Of a DNA stretch of 20,915 bases, positions 8,517-15,268 are shown in pieces. The notes under the pieces were generated by a model. It made no database searches, was not told the origin of the DNA, and saw only the letters and a program-made list of their open reading frames with translations. This stretch comes from JBBSIG01 sp038232215. GTDB taxonomy: Bacteria > Actinomycetota > Thermoleophilia > Gaiellales > Gaiellaceae. The position numbers and the translations under genes are program-made. How positions within the stretch are numbered: position 1 is the stretch's first letter; the number at the start of each line of letters is the position of its first letter. The stretch is from NCBI GenBank assembly GCA_038232215.1, contig JBBSIG010000010.1, positions 1 through 20,915 on the forward strand, in the 5' to 3' direction.

Positions 8517-9776
8517 ATGCTCGACGTCGCCGGAGACTCGTCGCGCGCCGACGAGTGGGCGCTCGTCCGGCTCACGGTGGACGGCGACCGGATCGTCCGG
8601 GCGGATGCTCCCGGCCTGGCCCAGCCGCTCGAGGGGCTGACGCTGCTGGAGGCGGCGGCGGTGCCCGGCGACACGCTCGCGGCCGACGCGCTCGCGAATG
8701 CGCTCGGCCCGATCGTCCGGGCCCGGCCGCATCCCGAGCGGATCGCGGTCGCCATGAGCGGCGGGGTCGACAGCGCCGTCGCGCTGCTCCGGGCGGGCCC
8801 GTACGCGGTCGGGGTCACGCTTCGGCTCTGGCTCGATCCCGCCGGCCCGGACGCGGAGCGCGCGTGCTGCTCGCCGGACGCAGTCGTCGCCGCGCGCGAG
8901 ACGTGCCATGCGCTCGGCCTCCCGCACGTGACGCTCGACCTCCGGGAGCGGTTCCGGCAGGAGGTCGTGGCGCCGTTCGTGCGTGGCTTCGCGCGGGGGG
9001 AGACTCCCAATCCGTGCCTCCGCTGCAACGGGGGCTTCCGTTTCGCGGAGCTGCTCGCCTTCGCGGCCCGTGTGGGTGCCGCCCGGCTCGCGACCGGGCA
9101 CTACGCGCGGATTGCCGAGCACCGCGGGCGCCGTCTGCTCGCCCGGGCGGCGGATGCCGAGAAGGATCAGTCCTACATGCTCGCGACGCTTGCCCCGACG
9201 CGGCTCGCCCGCCTCTGGTTTCCCCTCGGCGAGCAGGGCAAGGAGGAGACGCGCGCCGAGGCGGCCCAGGCGGGCCTCGCCGTCGCGAAGAGACGCGAGA
9301 GCCAGGAGGCGTGCTTCCTCGCGGGCGGCGACTACCGCGCCTTCCTCGGCCGGCACGGGGTGGACGCCGCCCCCGGGGCGGTCGTCGACGAGGCCGGGAC
9401 CGAGGTGGGCAGGCACGAGGGCTTCTGGCGCTTCACCCCGGGTCAGCGCCGAGGTCTCGGCGTGGTCGCCGCCGCGCCGCTCTACGCCCTGCGGACGGAC
9501 GCCCGCACGAGCACGGTCGTCGTAGGCCCGCGCGCCTCGCTCGCGCGGCGACGTGTCTCTGCTAGAGGTCGTCTGTACGTCCCGGTCGACCGTGCGGCGG
9601 CGAAGCTCCGGTACCGCTCGCCCGCGATCCCCGCCGAGGTCGAGGTCGCCCCGCGCGGCTTCCGGCTCCTTCTCGACGCGCCCGCCTACGGCGTCGCGCC
9701 GGGGCAGGCGGCGGTGCTCTACGAGGGCGATGCAGTCGTGGGGGCCGGCCTGGTCTCCTCGGCGGCTGCGACCTAA
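8517..9776 (+). CDS. mnmA: tRNA-specific 2-thiouridylase with an N-terminal extension
   Basis: MnmA activates the wobble uridine of tRNA-Lys, -Glu and -Gln with ATP and inserts sulfur to make 2-thiouridine. The P-loop SGGVDS lies at residues 81-86. CCSPDAVVAA, GETPNPCLRCN (catalytic C167), TGHYAR, EKDQSYML and ESQEACF (second catalytic C266) all match the family, and the C-terminal barrel ends near residue 419. The usual MnmA is about 360 residues with the P-loop near residue 10, so about 75 extra N-terminal residues are present. They contain VRLTVDGDRIVRAD and LAADALANALG, reminiscent of an IscU/NifU-like scaffold domain but without cysteines. ATG 8517 is chosen because TACGGT and GGTGG precede it; the frame is open further up, but that part looks non-coding. 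It appears to be the first gene of its unit. Confidence 0.93.
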   Translation: MLDVAGDSSRADEWALVRLTVDGDRIVRADAPGLAQPLEGLTLLEAAAVPGDTLAADALANALGPIVRARPHPERIAVAMSGGVDSAVALLRAGPYAVGVTLRLWLDPAGPDAERACCSPDAVVAARETCHALGLPHVTLDLRERFRQEVVAPFVRGFARGETPNPCLRCNGGFRFAELLAFAARVGAARLATGHYARIAEHRGRRLLARAADAEKDQSYMLATLAPTRLARLWFPLGEQGKEETRAEAAQAGLAVAKRRESQEACFLAGGDYRAFLGRHGVDAAPGAVVDEAGTEVGRHEGFWRFTPGQRRGLGVVAAAPLYALRTDARTSTVVVGPRASLARRRVSARGRLYVPVDRAAAKLRYRSPAIPAEVEVAPRGFRLLLDAPAYGVAPGQAAVLYEGDAVVGAGLVSSAAAT

Positions 9777-9779
9777 GAT
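9774..9779 (+). promoter_or_regulatory. Possible -10 box (TAAGAT) upstream of the sigma module
   Basis: TAAGAT, close to the consensus TATAAT, coincides with the mnmA stop and ends 11 bases before GTG 9791 (a 26-codon ORF) and 88 bases before the RsbW-like ATG. It could drive the RsbW-like/sigma pair separately from mnmA. No SigF-type GTTT...GGGTA promoter is visible. Confidence 0.4.
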
Positions 9780-9790
9780 CGCCCCTCGCA

Positions 9791-9871
9791 GTGCCTCTCG
9801 CCGACGTCATCCCGGGCGATCTCGCCTGCCTCTCGCCCCGTCGCGGCTCGAGACGGCGCGAGCTGCGATGA
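9791..9871 (+). CDS. Possible 26-codon leader ORF coupled to the RsbW-like gene
   Basis: GTG 9791 opens a 26-residue frame ending at TGA 9869-9871, which overlaps the RsbW-like ATG (9868) as ATGA. The peptide starts VPLADVIPGDLACLSP and ends in an Arg-rich stretch. It is preceded 11 bases upstream by TAAGAT. This arrangement suits a leaderless small ORF whose termination feeds the next start. The peptide itself resembles nothing I know, and in GC-rich DNA such frames arise often, so coding is uncertain. Confidence 0.25.
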   Translation: MPLADVIPGDLACLSPRRGSRRRELR

Positions 9872-10251
9872 CCGATCGAGTCACGATCACGATCCCCAGG
9901 CAGCGCGAGTTCTCGTCGATCGCCCATCTCGTCGTCGGCGGTCTCGGCGCGCGGCTCGACCTCACCTTCGAGGATCTGGAGGACCTCCAGGTCGCCCTCG
10001 CGAGCGTCCTCGAGGAGGATGGGCAGGGCACCGTCACCGTCGCCGTCTCGATCGACGGCGACGCGCTCTCGGCGTCGGTCGGGCCGCTCGAGGGCGAGGC
10101 CTTGCGGGAGCAGCTCGAGCGTGAGCCGGCCGGTGAGGTCGGCCTGCGCAGGATCCTCGAGGCCGTGTGCGAGCGCGTCGAGCTCGTCGAGCGGGACGAC
10201 GGCGCGTGGCTCGAGCTGACGAAGACGGTCGAGCGGTCGGCGCGTCCGTAA
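9868..10251 (+). CDS. RsbW-like (GHKL-fold) anti-sigma-type protein, apparently degenerate
   Basis: A 127-residue protein just upstream of a SigB/SigF-family gene. It begins TDRVTITIPRQREFSSIAHLVVGGLGARLDLTFEDLEDLQVAL, which resembles the first strand and helices of RsbW/SpoIIAB-type anti-sigma kinases (…FxxEDLxxxxxAV…). The rest gives an alternating beta pattern (TVTVAVSIDGDALSASVGP) and a final VELVERDDGAWLELTKTV strand pair, as expected for a compact GHKL fold. The N-box asparagine and the DxGxG ATP-binding box are not visible (LEEDGQG and VGPLEG occupy those places), so kinase activity is doubtful. Its stop shares a base with the sigma ATG (TAATG), implying coupled synthesis and direct partnership. 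The identification rests on fold pattern and context. Confidence 0.75.
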   Translation: MTDRVTITIPRQREFSSIAHLVVGGLGARLDLTFEDLEDLQVALASVLEEDGQGTVTVAVSIDGDALSASVGPLEGEALREQLEREPAGEVGLRRILEAVCERVELVERDDGAWLELTKTVERSARP

Positions 10252-11003
10252 TGGCCGAGAACGACAAGGTCCTCCTCCGCCGCTACCACGAGCAGGGCGA
10301 CCTCGCAGCCCGGGAGCAGCTGATCGAGCAGTACATGTCGCTCGTCCGCTCGCTCGCGCGTCGGTATGCGTACCGCGGCGAGCAGCTCGAGGATCTCGTC
10401 CAAATCGGCGCGATCGGGCTGATCAAGGCGATCGACCGCTTCGACGTCGACCGTGGGGTCGAGCTGACGACCTACGCCACCCCGAACATCATCGGCGAGA
10501 TCAAGCGCCACTTCCGCGACAAGGGCTGGGCCGTGCGCGTCCCCCGCGGTCTCCAGGAGCTGAACGTCCAGCTCTCGCGGCTCGTCGAGCAGCTCACCGT
10601 CCAGCTCAGCCGCTCGCCGACGATCGCCGAGCTCGCGAAGGCGGCGGGCGTCGAGCAGGAGGAGGTGCTGGAGGCGCTCGAGAGCGGCCGCGCGTACACC
10701 TCTCTGTCCCTCTCCGGGAGCGGCTCTGATGAGGACGGCGAGCTCGACCCGCTCGAGTCGATCGGCACCGAGGAGGCCCGGTACGAGGTTTCCGAGAACC
10801 GGGCCGTCCTCGCTCCCGGATTCCGCGTGCTCGACCCGCGGGAACGGAAGATCCTGCACCTGCGCTTCTTCGACGGTCTCACGCAGTCGCAGATCGCACA
10901 GCAGGTGGGCATCTCCCAGATGCACGTCTCGCGCCTCATCCGCCGCTCGCTCGAGAAGATCCGGGACGAGATCGCGGCCGAGGACGAGAGCCGCGTCGGC
11001 TGA
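10251..11003 (+). CDS. RNA polymerase sigma factor, SigB/SigF/SigG family
   Basis: A 250-residue alternative sigma-70 factor that directs RNA polymerase to a subset of promoters. Region 2 spans about residues 25-95 (YMSLVRSLARRYAYRGEQLEDLVQIG, GLIKAIDRFDVDRGVELTTYA, GEIKRHFRDKGWAVRVPR). Region 3 spans about 105-165 (SRSPTIAELAKAAGVEQEEVLEAL). Region 4 spans about 193-242 (LDPRERKILHLRFFDGLTQSQIAQQVGISQMHVSRLIRRSL, with its helix-turn-helix). Region 1.1 is absent, as in SigB/SigF types. ATG 10251 overlaps the stop of the RsbW-like gene by one base. No anti-anti-sigma (RsbV-like) gene is in the window, so the control circuit is incomplete here. A short hairpin follows the stop. Confidence 0.95.
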   Translation: MAENDKVLLRRYHEQGDLAAREQLIEQYMSLVRSLARRYAYRGEQLEDLVQIGAIGLIKAIDRFDVDRGVELTTYATPNIIGEIKRHFRDKGWAVRVPRGLQELNVQLSRLVEQLTVQLSRSPTIAELAKAAGVEQEEVLEALESGRAYTSLSLSGSGSDEDGELDPLESIGTEEARYEVSENRAVLAPGFRVLDPRERKILHLRFFDGLTQSQIAQQVGISQMHVSRLIRRSLEKIRDEIAAEDESRVG

Positions 11004-11005
11004 CC

Positions 11006-11024
11006 CGACGCGGGGCCGGCGTCG
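11006..11024 (+). terminator. Terminator-like hairpin after the sigma factor
   Basis: CGACGC (11006-11011) and GCGTCG (11019-11024) form a six-base stem around a seven-base loop, three bases after the sigma stop. There is no T-run. The larger palindrome downstream could also end transcription. Confidence 0.35.
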
Positions 11025-11030
11025 CAGCCG

Positions 11031-11075
11031 TCTGTGGACGATCCGTCACGCTCGTCCTGTGGACGATTCGTGACG
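11031..11075 (+). repeat. Two direct copies of a 20-bp CTGTGGACGA...CG unit
   Basis: The segments 11031-11050 and 11056-11075 agree in 17 of 20 bases (consensus YCTGTGGACGATYCGTSACG). A third unit is the left arm of the palindrome at 11110. Read on the - strand, both the right arm of that palindrome and 3841-3860 are further copies. Each unit before alaS carries TGTGGACGA. Confidence 0.75.
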
Positions 11076-11109
11076 AACCTCCCGCCGAGCGAGTTTCGAG
11101 GCCGCCCCG

Positions 11110-11160
11110 CCTGTGGACGAACCGCGACGGTGTCTGGCACCGTGACGGTTCGTCCACAGG
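11110..11160. repeat. 51-bp near-perfect palindrome before alaS (composite repeat, copy 2)
   Basis: The 23-base arms at 11110-11132 and 11138-11160 match in 21 of 23 positions, around a five-base loop TCTGG. The outer parts are CCTGTGGACGAACCG and its complement; the inner core CGGTGTCTGGCACCG (11128-11142) is shared with copy 1 near 3825. It ends 31 bp before the alaS -10 box. As RNA it would form a long stable hairpin; as DNA it is two inverted repeat units. Confidence 0.85.
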
Positions 11161-11191
11161 GGCGCTTCCGGAGGAACGGCCGGGACGCCCG

Positions 11192-11197
11192 TACAAT
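11192..11197 (+). promoter_or_regulatory. -10 box (TACAAT) of the alaS operon
   Basis: TACAAT differs from the TATAAT consensus at one base and ends nine bases before ATG 11207, so the transcript would be nearly leaderless. GAGGAA at 11171-11176 is too far upstream to act as a ribosome-binding site. No clear -35 is seen. Confidence 0.6.
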
Positions 11198-11206
11198 CGA
11201 GCCGGG

Positions 11207-13756
11207 ATGCGGACGACCGCCGAGCTCCGCGAGGGCTTCCTCGCCTACTTCGAGTCGAAGGGACACAGGCGCCACTCCTCCGCCTCCCTCGTCCCGCGCG
11301 CGGACGACCACTCGACCCTGCTGACGACGGCGGGGATGCAGCCGCTGATGCCCTACTTCCTGGGGCGCGAGCAGCCGCCCGCCCCGCTACTGACGACAGC
11401 CCAGAAGTCGTTTCGCACCCAGGACATCGACGAGGTCGGCCTCGACGGCTCGCATCTCACCTTCTTCGAGATGCTCGGCAACTTCTCGTTCGGGCGGTAC
11501 TTCAAGGACGGCGCGGTCGAGCTCGCCTGGGAGTTCCTCTTCGAGCACATGCAGCTCGACCTCGACCGCATCTGGGTGAGCGTCTTCGCCGGCGACCCGG
11601 AGCTCGGGCTCGGCGGGGACGAGGTCGCCGTCGGTCTCTGGGAGCGCATCGGCCTACCGCCCGAGCGGATCGTCCGCCTCCCGCGGAGCGAGAACTTCTG
11701 GTCGGTCGGCGGGCCGGGCCCGTGCGGGCCGGACTCCGAGATCTTCTTCGACTGGGGCGCCGAGCGTGGCTGCGGCCGCCCCGAGTGCGCGCCGGGCTGC
11801 TCCTGCGAGCGGTTTCTCGAGTTCTGGAACCTCGTCTTCATGGAGTACGAGCTGCACGCGGACGGCACGCTGACCACGCTCCCCGAGCAGAACATCGACA
11901 CCGGCATGGGCCTCGAGCGGGCCGCCTCGGTGCTCCAGGGCGTCCCGTCGGTCTACGACACCGACGGCTATCAGCGGATCATGGGCTGGATCGCGGCCGA
12001 GAGCGGCGTCGCGTACGGAGACTCGGCCGAGGCCACGAAGGCGCACCGGATCCTCGCCGACCACGGGCGGGGGATGACGTTCCTCGTGGGCGACGGCGTC
12101 ACGCCCGGCAACGAGGGCCGGGGCTACGTGCTACGCCGGATCATCCGCCGCGCCGTGCAGCAGGCCGACCGCATCGGGCTCGACGCCCCGTTCCTGGCGC
12201 GCCTCGCCGACATCGTGATCGAGGGCATGGCCGACGCGCACCCCGAGCTCGCCGAGAGCCGCACGGAGATCGGGCGGATCCTGTCCGCCGAGGAGGAGCG
12301 TTTCTCGCAGACGCTCTCGCGCGGCCTTCGCCTGTTCGAGGAGGTCGCCTCCGGGAAGGAGATCTCCGGCGAGGACGCGTTCCGCCTCCACGACACGTAC
12401 GGGTTCCCGTACGAGCTGACCAGGGAGCTCGCTCGGGAGCGCGGGCTCGGCGTCAACGAGGAGGAGTTCACCCGGCTGATGAATGACCAGCGGCGGCGCT
12501 CGCGGGTGGGGGCCGGGACGCAGGAGCGCCGGGCTGCCGACTTCGCCCTCGCCGCCGGCTTCCGGAGCGAGTTCGTCGGCTACGAGAAGACCGAGGTGCT
12601 CACGCAGATCGGGGCACTCGAGGAGCTCGGCGACGGCGTCTTCCTGGTCAAGCTGCGCGAGTCTCCGTTCTACCCTGCGGGCGGGGGGCAGGTCAGCGAC
12701 TCCGGCACGCTCGAGCTCGACGACGGCTCGGGCAGGCGCGCCGACCTGCTCGAGACCTATCGGCTCGAGGACGACCAGGCGCTCCTCCTCCGCGGCGAGG
12801 GGTTCTCGGAGGGAGACCGGGTGCGCGCGGTCGTCGCCTGGCCCGTCCGCTTCCCGACCATGGCGAACCACACGGCTACCCACCTTCTGCACCGCGCCCT
12901 GCGCGAGCTGCTCGGCGGGCACGTGCAGCAGGCCGGCTCGGCCGTGCGGCCCGACAAGCTGCGCTTCGACTTCACGCACGGCGAGGCCCTGACCGACGAG
13001 CAGCGCGCGGCCGTCGAGCGGCGGGTGAACGAGACGATCTTCGCCGGCCGCCCGGTGCACGTCTTCGAGACGTCGATCGGCGAGGCGCGGAAGCTCGGCG
13101 CCACGATGCTGTTCGGCGAGAAGTACGGCGACGAGGTGCGCGTCGTCGAGGTGCCGGGGTTCTCGCGCGAGCTCTGCGGCGGCACGCACGTGCGCTCGAC
13201 GGCCGAGATCGGCGCTTTCGCGATCCTCGCCGAGGGCTCCGTCGGCGCCGGCGCCCGGCGCATCGAGGCCGTTACCTCCGGGGAGGCGTACGCGCTCCTG
13301 CGCCGCCGAGCGGACGAGGCGGAGGAGCTTCGGTCTGAGCTCGCGCGCGTGCGGAGGGAAGCGCGGAAGCAGCCGGCGCCGGCCGAGGCGTCCGAGGACC
13401 AGCTGGTGGTGCGACGCCACGAGGAGGCCGGCGGAGTGCACGTCTTCATCGCGGAGGCGAGGACGAGCAGCCCGGAGGCGCTGCTCGAGCTCTCGGACCG
13501 GATCAAGCAGCGCGAGCGTCCGGCCGCAGTCGTCCTCGCCTCGACCGAGGACGGCCGGGTCAGCCTGGTCGCGAACTTCGACCGCTCGCTCGAGGGCCGG
13601 CTCGACGCCGTCCAGGTGATTCGCGAGGCCGCGGCCGAGGTGGGCGGCGGGGGCGGCGGACGCCCGACGATGGCGCGCGCCGGGGGAAAGGACCCCGAGC
13701 GGCTGCCCGAGGCGCTGGCGACCGCCGAGCGGCTCATCATGGAGGCGCTCACATGA
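11207..13756 (+). CDS. alaS: Alanyl-tRNA synthetase
   Basis: This class II synthetase charges tRNA-Ala and edits mischarged Ser and Gly (849 residues, slightly short of the ~875 usual in bacteria). The catalytic domain opens with RTTAELREGFLAYFESKGH, then PRADDHSTLLTTAGMQPLMPYFLG, FRTQDIDEVG, THFTFFEMLGNFSFG-like TFFEMLGNFSFG and EFWNLVFMEY. The editing domain carries HTATHLLH and CGGTHVRSTAEIGAF, which supply the zinc and editing ligands. The C-terminal part has a coiled-coil-like Glu/Arg-rich stretch and a glycine-rich GGGGGGRPTMARAGGKD before the end. ATG 11207 fits the homologous start and the TACAAT box. Its TGA overlaps the ruvX ATG (ATGA). The alaS-ruvX-mltG-aro order is typical of actinomycetes. 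Confidence 0.98.
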   Translation: MRTTAELREGFLAYFESKGHRRHSSASLVPRADDHSTLLTTAGMQPLMPYFLGREQPPAPLLTTAQKSFRTQDIDEVGLDGSHLTFFEMLGNFSFGRYFKDGAVELAWEFLFEHMQLDLDRIWVSVFAGDPELGLGGDEVAVGLWERIGLPPERIVRLPRSENFWSVGGPGPCGPDSEIFFDWGAERGCGRPECAPGCSCERFLEFWNLVFMEYELHADGTLTTLPEQNIDTGMGLERAASVLQGVPSVYDTDGYQRIMGWIAAESGVAYGDSAEATKAHRILADHGRGMTFLVGDGVTPGNEGRGYVLRRIIRRAVQQADRIGLDAPFLARLADIVIEGMADAHPELAESRTEIGRILSAEEERFSQTLSRGLRLFEEVASGKEISGEDAFRLHDTYGFPYELTRELARERGLGVNEEEFTRLMNDQRRRSRVGAGTQERRAADFALAAGFRSEFVGYEKTEVLTQIGALEELGDGVFLVKLRESPFYPAGGGQVSDSGTLELDDGSGRRADLLETYRLEDDQALLLRGEGFSEGDRVRAVVAWPVRFPTMANHTATHLLHRALRELLGGHVQQAGSAVRPDKLRFDFTHGEALTDEQRAAVERRVNETIFAGRPVHVFETSIGEARKLGATMLFGEKYGDEVRVVEVPGFSRELCGGTHVRSTAEIGAFAILAEGSVGAGARRIEAVTSGEAYALLRRRADEAEELRSELARVRREARKQPAPAEASEDQLVVRRHEEAGGVHVFIAEARTSSPEALLELSDRIKQRERPAAVVLASTEDGRVSLVANFDRSLEGRLDAVQVIREAAAEVGGGGGGRPTMARAGGKDPERLPEALATAERLIMEALT

Positions 13757-14148
13757 AGGTGCTCGCTCTCGACTACGGCTCTGCGCGAACAGGCGTCGCG
13801 GTCTCCGATCCCACGGGGACGCTCGCGCGGCCGGTGGGGGTGGTCGAGCGCGCCGCGACCGGGCCGGGGCTCGCGCGCCTCGCCGAGCTGATCCGGGCCG
13901 AGCACGCGGAGCGGGTCGTCGTCGGCCTGCCGCTCACGCTTCGCGGCGAGCGGGGCGAGCAGGCGCGCGAGACCGAGCGTTTCGTCGCCGCGCTGCGCGC
14001 TGCGGTCGACGTCCCCGTCGAGAGCTTCGACGAGCGGTTCACCACCGCTCTCGCCGCCCGCACGCCGGCGCGGGCGGCCGAGGACGCGCGCGCGGCGGCG
14101 CACCTGCTCTCCGGCTACCTCGCATGGTCGAGCGCTCGCGAGGCGTAA
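13753..14148 (+). CDS. ruvX: RuvX/YqgF-family nuclease (RNase H-like fold)
   Basis: A 131-residue protein of the YqgF family, proposed to resolve Holliday junctions and shown in some bacteria to mature the 5' end of 16S pre-rRNA. The acidic residues of the RNase H-like site are present: D in LALDYGSARTGVAVSD, E in the central block near VVVGLPLTLRGERGEQA, DERFTT, and the last D in EDARAAAHLL. Length and motif order are normal. ATG 13753 overlaps the alaS stop by four bases. Its end overlaps the mltG start by 25 bases, so alaS, ruvX and mltG form one coupled unit. This neighbourhood is common in actinomycetes. Confidence 0.93.
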   Translation: MKVLALDYGSARTGVAVSDPTGTLARPVGVVERAATGPGLARLAELIRAEHAERVVVGLPLTLRGERGEQARETERFVAALRAAVDVPVESFDERFTTALAARTPARAAEDARAAAHLLSGYLAWSSAREA

Positions 14149-15050
14149 CGCCGCCGGTCCCGGGCCGCGCCCGGGTCCCCTGGTGGCGGATCGCGCTACG
14201 GCGCGGACTCGCGCTCGCAGGTCTGCTCGGTCTGCTCGGCGCGCTCGCCTGGCTCGTGACGGCGGCCTTCCGGGACGGCGGCGACGAGACCCCGGCGACG
14301 ACCGCGCGGGCGGTCGTCGCCCCGCCGCCGAAGCCCCTCCGGATCGTCTTCCCCGAAGGTTTTACGCGCGACCAGATGGCCGCGCGGATCACGGCGGTGG
14401 ACCGCATCGCGAAGCGGAAGCGCGGTGTGCAGCCGCGCCTCTCGGCGAAGCGATACCTCGCCGCGACGGCCCGGTCTCCCGTCCCGGCGGGGTTCGCCAA
14501 GGACGCCAAGCGCGGCTCGCTGGAGGGGTTCTTGTTTCCGGCCACGTACGACTTCACCCCGAAGACGACGTCGGCGCAGCTCCTGGCCTCGCAGCTGAAG
14601 GCGTTCCGGCGCAACTGGTCGAAGCTGAACCTCTCGTACGCGAGGACGAAGAACCTGACGCCGTACGACGTGCTGATCATCGCCTCCCTCGTCGAGCGCG
14701 AGGTGCGCGTGCCCGAGGAGCGGGCGAAGGTCTCGGCCGTGATCTACAACCGGCTGAAGGCGGGCATCCCGCTCGGGATCGACGCGTCGATCCGCTACGC
14801 GCTGCGCGTCCCGCCCACGCAGTCGCTCCGGCAGTCGCAGCTCGACGACCCGACCTCGTACAACACGCGCGTGCACACCGGCCTCACTCCGACCCCGATC
14901 GGGAACCCGGGGCTCGCCTCGATGCGGGCGGCGGCGCGTCCGGCGAAGGTCGACTACCTCTACTTCGTGCGCAAGCCGGACAAGATCCACCACTTCTTCA
15001 CCTCGAGCTTCACCGAGTTCCAGAACTACGCGAACGCCCACGGCTATTAA
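14124..15050 (+). CDS. mltG: Endolytic murein transglycosylase MltG
   Basis: MltG cleaves nascent glycan strands in the periplasm or outer membrane face and so terminates peptidoglycan elongation. The 308-residue protein has a short cytoplasmic N terminus, one membrane helix (about residues 27-49), a Thr/Pro linker, a LysM-like segment (IVFPEGFTRDQMAARI), and then the YceG catalytic domain with LEGFLFPATYDF, IIASLVEREV (catalytic glutamate E191), AVIYNRLKAGIPLGID, YNTRVHTGLTPTPIGNPGLASMRAA and DYLYFV. It is somewhat shorter than many MltG proteins, mainly in the linker. ATG 14124 lies inside ruvX (25-bp overlap). The stop at 15048-15050 is followed at once by the hairpin that begins a tandem repeat. 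Confidence 0.95.
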   Translation: MVERSRGVTPPVPGRARVPWWRIALRRGLALAGLLGLLGALAWLVTAAFRDGGDETPATTARAVVAPPPKPLRIVFPEGFTRDQMAARITAVDRIAKRKRGVQPRLSAKRYLAATARSPVPAGFAKDAKRGSLEGFLFPATYDFTPKTTSAQLLASQLKAFRRNWSKLNLSYARTKNLTPYDVLIIASLVEREVRVPEERAKVSAVIYNRLKAGIPLGIDASIRYALRVPPTQSLRQSQLDDPTSYNTRVHTGLTPTPIGNPGLASMRAAARPAKVDYLYFVRKPDKIHHFFTSSFTEFQNYANAHGY

Positions 15051-15077
15051 CGTGGGAGAACGCAGGGTTCCCCCACG
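15051..15077 (+). terminator. Hairpin directly after mltG (repeated at 15269-15295)
   Basis: CGTGGGAGAAC and GTTCCCCCACG pair in 10 of 11 positions around the loop GCAGG. The hairpin begins at the first base after the mltG stop, then a C-rich run follows. It may end the alaS-ruvX-mltG transcript. An identical copy lies 218 bp downstream. Confidence 0.5.
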
Positions 15078-15124
15078 GGCCCCCTCCTTTGCGCTCTCGC
15101 TGACGAAGCCGTCCTTGGCCTCCC

Positions 15125-15141
15125 GCCGGGCAAAGCCCGGC
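15125..15141 (+). repeat. Second conserved hairpin of the leader unit (repeated at 15343-15359)
   Basis: GCCGGGC and GCCCGGC form a perfect seven-base stem. The loop is AAA in unit A and GGA in unit B, while the stem is unchanged. A stable stem with a varying loop hints that the structure rather than the sequence matters, though only two copies are available. Confidence 0.5.
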
Positions 15142-15185
15142 TCCGGGCGCGAAGGTGAGCGATCCTCTGCCCGCACAGGCGTTTC

Positions 15186-15268
15186 GTGCTGAAGGACGGC
15201 GGGCTGGGCAGCCCGATGGGAGGGTCGCTCTCGCCGCGGGTGCAGAACGGTGGGTTCGCGGCTACGAG
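15186..15268 (+). pseudogene. Truncated copy of the aroE start
   Basis: Reading from GTG 15186, the peptide MLKDGGLGSPMGGSLSPRVQ continues with NGGFAAT. It mirrors the aroE N terminus (MLRVVGLLGSPVGHSLSPRMQ, then NAAFAAS) with one codon lost and substitutions that remove the conserved histidine before SLSP. After about 27 codons the similarity stops where unit B begins. The same frame runs on as an unrelated 74-residue ORF whose TGA (15408-15410) overlaps the real aroE start. It cannot encode a working shikimate dehydrogenase. Whether the short ORF is translated is unknown. Confidence 0.75.

Larger units (their letters stand above)
15051..15268 (+). repeat. Tandem leader duplication, unit A
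   Basis: The first unit of a divergent tandem duplication with a 218-bp period. The first 37 bases (15051-15087) are identical to 15269-15305. Later stretches such as GGCCTCCCGCCGGGC, GCCCGGCTCCGGGCGCGA and GCGATCCTCTGC are also shared. It begins directly after the mltG stop and ends with a damaged copy of the first ~27 codons of aroE. Overall identity is about four fifths by eye, so it is not a sequencing stutter. Confidence 0.88.

Noticed and set aside
11004..11206. Chromosomal origin of replication
   Set aside because: Four DnaA-box-like sites are present, but there is no AT-rich stretch and no dnaA, dnaN, rpmH or parAB nearby. A DnaA-binding or repeat region is the stronger claim that can be made.
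11031..11206. T-box leader for alaS
   Set aside because: The -10 box lies nine bases before the start, leaving no room for a T-box leader, and the T-box consensus bulge sequence was not seen. The hairpin lies upstream of the probable transcription start.
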